Below, in pieces: positions 57,366 to 64,000 of a stretch of DNA of 64,000 nt. Every line of letters begins with the position of its first letter. Position 1 is the stretch's first letter. Below the pieces are notes generated by a model. That model saw only the letters and a list, made by a program, of their open reading frames with translations, did not search any database and was not told the origin of the DNA. A program made the position numbers and the translations under genes. The stretch spans positions 186,001 through 250,000 of the forward strand of contig CAMXCT020006573.1 of assembly GCA_947184155.2 (NCBI GenBank), written 5' to 3'. Origin of the DNA: Cladocopium goreaui (lineage: Eukaryota; Sar; Dinophyceae; Suessiales; Symbiodiniaceae).

Positions 57366-57729
57366 CTCGTCGAATCAAGATGTTTAAACTGGATAGCCAG
57401 TTAGCCTTGTTAGCCTTCGACTCCGAGATGTAGGCACTTGAAGATCTGTGATCTGGTGCATTTCTCGGTCGCTGGCTTTGATGCATTTCCAAACCCTCAG
57501 CGACAGGGAAATGTGCCAACCAAACTTGGGCCCCACACCTCGCATAGGCAAATTTCCGAAGTTGCAACTAACAGTCGCATGGCGCCGATTTTCTGTAGAT
57601 TGAACCTGATTGAATATGAAATGTCAGACATCTTCAGGAAAAACAAAGATGTGAATATGAATGTCTGTAGCCTAGAAAATCGAACAAATCTTTCACTACC
57701 ACTTCAACTGGCAAACGAAAAACAATAGG

Positions 57730-57920
57730 CCCATAGGCGTTGCAATAAATCACCCAAGGCACTTCACAAAGAAGGTCTTTGGCAGGTCAACTTCATCAGA
57801 ATATGTCACTTCCAGAAGAGCTTTGTCTCCTTTGACCCCGTCTTTGATGTCTTGACGCAGGTTTCGCACACTCGTCACTGCCACGCTAGGTGGCAAATGC
57901 TGGCCATGCCGAAGCATCTT
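57730..57920 (-). CDS. Kinase-like gene, N-terminal exon
   Basis: The minus frame reads LLTKMLRHGQHLPPSVAVTS, VRNLRQDIKDGVKGDKALLE, then VTYSDEVDLPKTFFVK. The ending LP-TFFVK with preceding beta strands is like the N-lobe of EcKL/CHK-kinase-like (aminoglycoside phosphotransferase fold) proteins, whose lysine binds ATP. A small piece at about 57540-57565 (NFGNLPMR followed by a GT donor) may be the next exon. The substrate cannot be told. Confidence 0.5.
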
Positions 57921-58360
57921 GGTCAGCAATCTTGGGCCCTGGGAAGATGTCAATTCTTCGACCTTGGGTCCAAGAATGCAGTGGCAGACTCGACAACCCT
58001 GTCTGACATGGAATTCCCAGACAAATTGGCTGGAGAAATGCAATGTCGATATGCAGATTCGCCTTGATTCGACACACTCAAGCTTAAACAACCTAGAATT
58101 CGAGTGCGAGTACCATGCAGAGCAGCAACACACAACTTAGGAGGGCGCAGTTCCACTTATTATATACAACCGCAAGCGCCAATGAAGGGGCCCAGCATGA
58201 GCGAAGCGATAAGAAACACTGCGAGGTAGTGATTTCTTTGTGTCACGAACAATTTGGTTGGTCTGAGATCTATCGATGATAGGTGGGATTGGTGGTATAC
58301 GCCCAATGCATTCAATTTGTCTTTTCTTTGTTCCAAGATAATTTTCCCTTAGAACATCTC

Positions 58361-59172
58361 CTAGTGACCATTGCTAAGCGATTGTGGATCTCTAATTTGT
58401 TGTCGATGGTATTTGATTAAAAAAAAAGTACCTAGGTATACTGCTTGGCGTTGACGTGGCACTGTTGAGCCGTCTTGGTATTTAGTTGTTGATGTCTTTT
58501 GATTGGAGGTGAGATTCGCACATTTTTGATGATTTAAGCTCATGTTGTAACACGCCGATTCTTGTTCGATTTCTTTCAGCAATCGGTTTTATGAAGCCGT
58601 GTGATCTCCGAAGATAAGTGTGTCGTCGGCGTGCAATACCTCAGCAAGGTATATGCCTTGAATAGATTCCAGTTGTTTTGGTGTCTTTAGGCGTGTTTTA
58701 CACCTGCAAACATTTTATAACTGACATTATCAATGTAAAAAGGTATAAGGGGAGAACGCGCAACCTGTCTGATACCTGTTGTATGAAAAAGTCTGAGGTG
58801 CCTTCATCCGAGCTTATCTTTAATGTTGGGCATAGATATCACTGGTGATATTGTAGATGTTGGGATTTCGAGTCTTTCCCAATCCAACAGTACTATGGAT
58901 AGGTTTACCTGAAACTTCTGGCTTTGCAAGCGCCTGGCAAGGAAAATAGTACTTTTCTGAAACCATACTGCGTTTTCAATGAGAAGTTGCCCAATCCTTC
59001 TGCTAATCGATTTTTGATCATTGCTGCTAGTAGTTTGTAGAATGTGTGTAATTAGAAGAGAAATTGCTCGGAAACTTTCTAGTTTACTGGAGTCGCCTTT
59101 TTTGAAAATAAAGACTACCGAGGCTTCATGCAGTGAGTCTTCCAATTTTCCGGTGCAATCTGTTTCTGTCAC
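58361..59172 (-). pseudogene. Degenerate LINE-type reverse transcriptase
   Basis: In order on the minus strand: ASVVFIFKKGDSSKLESFRA and ISLL (the FKKGD...R-ISLL motif of non-LTR reverse transcriptases); LARRLQSQKF and VLLDWERLE (the DW-KA-D region); GIRQVARSPLIPFY (the GIRQGCPLSPYLF block, altered); VLHADDTLIFGD (the catalytic ADD box, 58600-58645); then LLKEIEQESACYNMSLNHQK and RQRQAVYLGT (the thumb region). Frames change and stops occur, so it is dead. No endonuclease part or poly(A) tail was found. Confidence 0.8.
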
Positions 59173-59439
59173 CTGCGTAAATATGGTCTATCCAAACTTA
59201 TGGTCGTATTTGCCATGGTTATCTATCATCTATGATTCTGGTTGTCTCGTCGTGTTATCTCCATTAATAACCCCAACCGCACCCCCAAGAACAGCCAATT
59301 GGAACAAGCTGCTGAAATGGGAAACCAAACTCCCGTGAGCTGTCCGGGACTTCTTCTGCCTGTGGGGAACAACTGCAGACATCACGGATAGAACGGATAG
59401 AGGGCTTCTCTCAAGCTTGACATGTTCATCCACCATGCC

Positions 59440-59660
59440 CACGCCAAACACTCAGGGCCACAGCATGTGGTGCATCTCTGACCTTTGCAAAGCAGCATCT
59501 TGAAGACTGTCAGGAGCAGAGCGCCCACAGCCGTCCCATGAAGGCAATAACAAAGACTGGTCGCCTGGGACATGTTTGTGAAAACAGCCTGTTCAACAAG
59601 AACAAGCCCAAAGGTAAGAATCTCAAGCAATGCAATCAGGATAACTTGCAGCATCAAATG
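59440..59660 (-). CDS. Possible exon with membrane segments
   Basis: The open frame QVILIALLEILTFGLVLVEQ, then SLCYCLHGTAVGALLLTVFK and CCGPECLAWAWW has two hydrophobic stretches and a Cys-rich loop. It may belong with the membrane exon at 59718-59783, but the phases do not join directly. Confidence 0.35.
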
Positions 59661-59717
59661 CGAATGCATGGGACATGCTTAAGACACATCTTACAAGATT
59701 TGCTTGTTCCAACTGGA

Positions 59718-59783
59718 TTTGAAACTGAAAATCCACATAAGCCAAACGACAAATGCCAGAAGAAAAACCACCGCCACAGCCAG
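59718..59783 (-). CDS. Possible first exon of a membrane protein
   Basis: ATG begins MELAVAVVFLLAFVVWLMWI, then FSFKSSWNKQIL, a single membrane or signal-anchor segment, followed by CTT|GTAAGATG, a good GT donor. Unknown product. Confidence 0.35.
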
Positions 59784-60047
59784 CTCCATGGCAGAAGGCT
59801 GTGGAGCAACCGCAGATACTTTGGCGGATTTTGACGGTAGATTTGAGTTCCCTGAAATCTGGGGCAAGGAGTGACTAAATGGCTCAGACTCAATTCTCGG
59901 GCCTTTTGGATCCTTTTGGGTGTTTTCAGACTACTTCCTAAAAATGACCCGGTGGTCATCTTCGTTGAGGAGGAAACAGCACTGACAAGTCGGATTTGGT
60001 AAGAGTATGTCGATGAATCTGTTCACTCATTGTTGCGCGTGTCTGCG

Positions 60048-60350
60048 TCAGTGAACTTGAAGCCGACCGCAACTGGTGCAAACTCCCTCCTCATCGGGCG
60101 AGAACCAGTGCTGATGATGGACGTATGCGATGGAATATGAATACTCCAGAAATTCTTTGGAAGTCAACCCAAATTTCAGAAAATCAAAATTCCAAGACTT
60201 CCCCAGGGCCATCCGAAAAGGACAGAATACCGCACCCTGTCGACACTCATCCCATGCCTCTGTAGCAAACCTTGGAAGATACGGATCAGGGGCCAATGGG
60301 GAAGGCTCTGGAATGCAGAGCTGGAAGTTCAAACGCCACATGTTTTCCAA
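60048..60350 (-). CDS. Uncharacterised open frame
   Basis: A 100-codon minus frame: NFQLCIPEPSPLAPDPYLPR, LGKSWNFDFLKFGLTSKEFL, then YVHHQHWFSPDEEGVCTSC. Normal composition, no family recognised, no paralog in the window. Confidence 0.3.
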   Translation of the reverse strand: MENMWRLNFQLCIPEPSPLAPDPYLPRFATEAWDECRQGAVFCPFRMALGKSWNFDFLKFGLTSKEFLEYSYSIAYVHHQHWFSPDEEGVCTSCGRLQVH

Positions 60351-60869
60351 CTGAAAAAGAAGTTGCCTCTATCCAATTATTCATAACATTTCATAACCAA
60401 TATATATACCAAATACAAGGCTTGTCATGTCATATGAACTGCAATAAAATGCAAACCTGTAGAACTAGCTAGGCGACTCCACCAAGATCGGTAGCGGGGC
60501 TGTTTTCGAGGACCCTTACAGTGTTTTAGGTTCTTTTTGACATTTTTCGGGGTTGGGGGGTTCGGGTGGATTTTGCAGATGGATCAATGCTTGACACAAC
60601 TGGTGGCACTTGCTCCATGGCTGGTGGAAGCATGGCAAGCATTGGCAAGCAATTGGTGCTTCCAAAAAAACCAACAGATCGAAACTACAAGCCATGCACA
60701 AATATCCACAGCCGAGGTAGTGCGCGACCTCTTGAAGCGGCAATGCTCCGATCTTCAAGTGGCATGGCTAGAACTACCCATTGACTACATGTTAACCCAT
60801 GTTCTGCAGGAAAGGCGGCTGCATCCAGAACGCAGAACAATTCTTTTGTGAAGTCAATGGGTGTTTCCG

Positions 60870-61100
60870 GTGGATACCAGTAGTACCGACAAGGCGGTGG
60901 TGGAAGTTTCAAAGATAGGAAACCTATAGGAAAGACTGGTTGTTGTGCATCATGGATGGCAGAGCGAACCACCTGATGGATCGAAAGGTGGTTGGAGTGT
61001 CGGGCTATCTATCTGTCTATCTTTCTATCGGTCTATCTATCTATCTGTCTATCTCTCTCTCTCTCTCTGGCTATCTGTCTATCTATCTATCGGTTTTAGA
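60870..61100. repeat. Dispersed repeat with (CTAT)n tail, copy 3
   Basis: CAGTAGTACCGACAAGGCGG through GGAAACCTATAGGAAAG and GGATGGCAGAGCGAA, then CTAT/CTGT repeats. Related to 36605-36760 and 42175-42325. Confidence 0.65.
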
Positions 61101-61104
61101 GTGA

Positions 61105-63200
61105 CGTCGCAGTGAGGTTGTTATAAATTTGTCCCTATAATGATATTGGATAATTATCCCGAGTCACCAGCGAGCGCTTTTGGGCTTTTGGTGCTGTGGC
61201 ACTATTCTGTACTAGCCATCCAGGAAAGCTTTGGGCCGATGGCCCAGCTGCAAAGGGTGTGGGCTCCTGAGCTCTTTCACAAATCCATCCACCAGTTGAG
61301 GTAGGGTCCATGTGAAAGGTCACAAGACTGCACGAGCTGCGGCCAAAAAAGTGCCGCAACATGCTGCTGAACGAATTGGTGGGGCGCCTGTGAGCGACGT
61401 GGGAAGCTCGAACAAGCGACAGGTATTTGGAAAAACAAGGTCAAAACAGTGAGGATGAATGTGGCTCATGTCAAATGCTTGTAAAATAGCTCCCCAAACT
61501 GCAAAAATCATACGTAAACATGCTATGTATGTGCATATGTATGTATTATAATGATCATATTTGTCCCAGAAAGGCGGTTGGCGTCGCCTTAAATCATCTT
61601 TCCACCTGGCTTGAGAGACGTCCACGTGCACGTCTAAGGCACCGTGTCTCAGTGTCCACCAGCTCTATCTGTCCAGGCACACTGGTCAAGAGGAAAATAC
61701 GTGACACCATGCTGGGCGAGAAATGGATATGCGTCAAAATTTGGATATCCCGAAAGAAGGAATGGTTAAAGCAACAAAAAATTGACCATTCAACCAACAA
61801 ATTTTTGGCTTTACGAACCAGAATTGGACTTTATTTACCCCAAAATAGGGTGGTTGAAGCAGCCACACTGCAAAACATTGGCCTTGCTAAATGACAAAAA
61901 CACGGATGGATACTTTAACACCGAAAATGAGCAACAGCTGTCCTTGCCAGGACTGGAAAATTTGACCCATACCCTAGTGGAGCATGGCCGGGAAACTTCC
62001 AGAAAAGTACAGGATATCAATGCCGGGAGATCAGCTAGATGCCTTTGCACGGACGCCAATCTACCAAATCACCCGGCATCACCTCTTACTGGCCATTCAT
62101 CAAAATGAGGACAGTACTGACTTGTTCGTGCTTATACGTGTATATATATAATTATACATACAATATTATATAGAATACAAGAGCTACTTAAATAACCTAA
62201 CATACATCCCTGCCCAAGTATTTATGTCCTTCGGAATTAAAAGTTCCTTACAGGCATTTTAGAGAGGATCTCATGTATGTATATATATATACTATATATA
62301 TACAGAATTATACGGACATTATGTCTTGAAGAGCTCATATCTGCATATCTTAAAGTCCTACAGTACCTCACTAGATCCACAAACGCGTTCCGCACCCTAT
62401 GAATGGCCGAAGTTCAGGATGAAGCAACCTCGTCGCTGTCATCTCACTCAGCGCTCTCAAAATGGGCGCCGCTATACATGGAGGAAGTTCCTTGTCTAAA
62501 AATTCCGCATTCGGGCATGCACCAGAACCTGGACCTCTAAACATTAAATGGCCGTGGGGTGGCCATCCATATGGCCACCAGGTTGCCGACTGCCGACTCT
62601 TTAAACATTCAAACTGGCCTCAGAATGGGGCCTCTCAGGGACCCCTTCAGGTTGCGCGCCGTGCTGTCCCCAGCTGTGGCAGCGCAGATCATTTGCAGTT
62701 CCCGCATGCAAAATGCTTTGACAGAGCTCTCTTGTCTTTGCGTCCCCGGGAACGTCAGCGTTAGCCAACATTTGCGTTCCAAAGGACGGCAAAGGATCGA
62801 AAAGATCCAAAAACTCTCAAAGTTCCAACTGATAGGATCGCTGATCACTGATCAAAAGAATCTGCTCGCTGTCGGAAGGTGCAACATGCACGCAGGAAAT
62901 TCTCATAGACGCCTCGGCTTATTCTTGAAGATCCATCTGGGCCAAACATGGAACGGTGGTTCTATCAGTGCTTCATATCGTTTAATCATGTTTCATTCCC
63001 CTTGGGTTGTTTGAAGTTTCTGATATGATCTTGCAGGAATCTGAAGAACATGTTATTATGTTGAAGCAATTCAAATGAAACCTAGCTATCAAGGGATGTT
63101 AATCGTATGCTGCGTGTCAATCAGCTCCGTTTCGAGGGACAGGTGACATTGGCCTTTGCTTTAGTTCATCTCTTCTTTTCGGCAGAGTGGAACCACCACA
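61105..63200. other. No confident gene
   Basis: Short open frames only, for example minus 61135-61362 (GRSSCSLVTFHMDPTSTGGW). AT-rich hairpin-like TATATATA runs lie at 62140-62160 and 62278-62305. No motif supports an assignment. Confidence 0.45.
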
Positions 63201-63209
63201 CAGAATGAG

Positions 63210-63252
63210 GCAAGGGGCGTTTGCAGCCAGGGTAGTCTCCCAACATGCGTTC
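63210..63252 (-). CDS. Glutamine amidotransferase-like gene, exon after the catalytic His
   Basis: Acceptor CTGAG|GAACGCATG; encodes ERMLGDYPGCK. Joined to the preceding exon this restores QFHPERM...DYPGC, the pattern at the end of plant-type class I glutamine amidotransferase-like (GAT1_2.1-like) proteins. The 3' end is uncertain. Confidence 0.6.
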
Positions 63253-63399
63253 CTCAGAGCACAGGAACCCAGGAACGCATGAGAACGAGTGCTCGACTGC
63301 ACCCAAGCCATTCTGCTAGTTGATTGTCAAGAGGTCTCAAAGGGTTCACAAACCTTCAGCCCTAGTCCCAGATCAACGCATATGGCAGGCCCAAGCTTC

Positions 63400-63465
63400 A
63401 GGATGAAACTGCAAGCCCACCAGATAGTTTCCGTTCTCAGGATCATACTTCTCATCATAGAAGGC
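63400..63465 (-). CDS. Class I glutamine amidotransferase-like gene, catalytic His exon
   Basis: A 66-nt exon, acceptor ACCAG|GCCTTC, encodes AFYDEKYDPENGNYLVGLQF, then HP. GLQFHPE contains the catalytic His and Glu of class I glutamine amidotransferases (gamma-glutamyl hydrolase-like/peptidase C26 group). To reach HPERM in frame the donor must be GA (CATCCT|GAAGCT). The Cys-nucleophile exon should lie upstream (higher coordinates), probably beyond the window; I did not find it in 63470-64000. Confidence 0.65.
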
Positions 63466-64000
63466 CTGGTTGGTGTTCATCCCCCCGATTCAACAGGCAA
63501 CACTCCAGGGCAAACACCAGCAGGTGGGTATGGATCAAAAGTAAGCACTGGGGACCACTATTCTTTTGGCCGTGTTTCTGACATTGAAGGACCCATAGGT
63601 CGACAGCTTTGAATCTGTCCGGCAACACCAAAATATCATTAGAAAGTTCTTAGAAAGGAGCTGACAAATGCGCGTAGTAAATCTACTGAAGGTGGATACT
63701 ATCACAGTCACATACAGTCCGCTGGACGGGACAGTGTTTGCAAAAAGGCGTATCAACCTTATCCAACCTTTGCCAATGATCAAGCACCCACAAAACACTA
63801 ATGGATCAGTCAGCCATTGGGCCGATGAGTCAAAACCCCCAGTACCCTGTGAACATCCCAAAGATACTCAGAATATAGCAGATCGTGGGCAATCTTGGCC
63901 CAATTTTGAGGGGTACTTGATACTCACCCCATACCCATTTCAGTGTGTCCTAAAACAGGTCAACACCAACATACCATAACATACCTGGTTGGTGGTTTCC

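Overview
The window looks like nuclear DNA of a dinoflagellate, most likely a Symbiodiniaceae species. The reasons are: very low gene density with abundant simple and tandem repeats; every recognisable exon lies on the minus strand over 64 kb, as in the unidirectional gene arrays of dinoflagellates; many short exons begin at AG|G acceptors; several introns only make sense with GC or GA donors; and repeat peptides familiar from my recollection of Symbiodiniaceae gene models are present ([26 protein letters not shown] and SFLAAFRVAGAV types). The species call is inference.

The core is a duplicated multi-exon gene for an extracellular-type metalloprotease, read on the minus strand. Copy A runs from about 14.45 kb down through position 1 and leaves the window. 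Copy B runs from about 47.3 kb down to about 20 kb. In reading order each copy has Cys-rich N-terminal exons, a thrombospondin-1-like exon (GPFGDC-RAC), further Cys-rich exons, a WSC domain, a linker, and a complete astacin (M12A) catalytic domain split over five exons. The astacin domain has a conserved four-Cys pattern, HELGHGLGVNHE zinc motif and SIMHY Met-turn. It is followed by a long poly-Thr linker encoded by a trinucleotide microsatellite, and then an H-type-lectin-like beta-sandwich. Copy B has further lectin-type exons near 21.0 and 20.1 kb. Comparing A with B fixes exon ends to the base and shows donors switching GT/GC and GC/GA between paralogs.

The A/B comparison also exposes transposon insertions with empty sites in the other copy: a 776-bp TIR element with an 8-bp TSD in A, a 1,720-bp TIR element with a TA TSD in B, and a 2,515-bp TIR element with an AAG TSD in B. 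A 216-bp insertion flanked by 14-bp direct repeats interrupts a Cys-rich exon of A. Inside B, a 5.57-kb segment (35.62-41.19 kb) is tandemly duplicated at 41.19-46.5 kb with about 99% identity. Its junction lies in a GATA microsatellite and cuts the WSC exon of the extra copy (copy C).

Between the two gene copies (14.5-20 kb) and from 49.5 to 54.5 kb the DNA is mostly tandem repeat, including a 74-bp array, an exact 286-bp direct repeat pair and a 3.3-kb block bounded by 24-bp inverted repeats. From 54.6 to 64 kb there are pieces of other minus-strand genes: a small-molecule-kinase-like gene (57.9-56.85 kb), a decayed LINE reverse transcriptase (59.17-58.36 kb), a short membrane-protein exon (59.78 kb) and the C-terminal part of a class I glutamine amidotransferase (63.47-63.2 kb). 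Exon calls rest on paralog comparison, splice phase and motif recognition; no transcript evidence was available.
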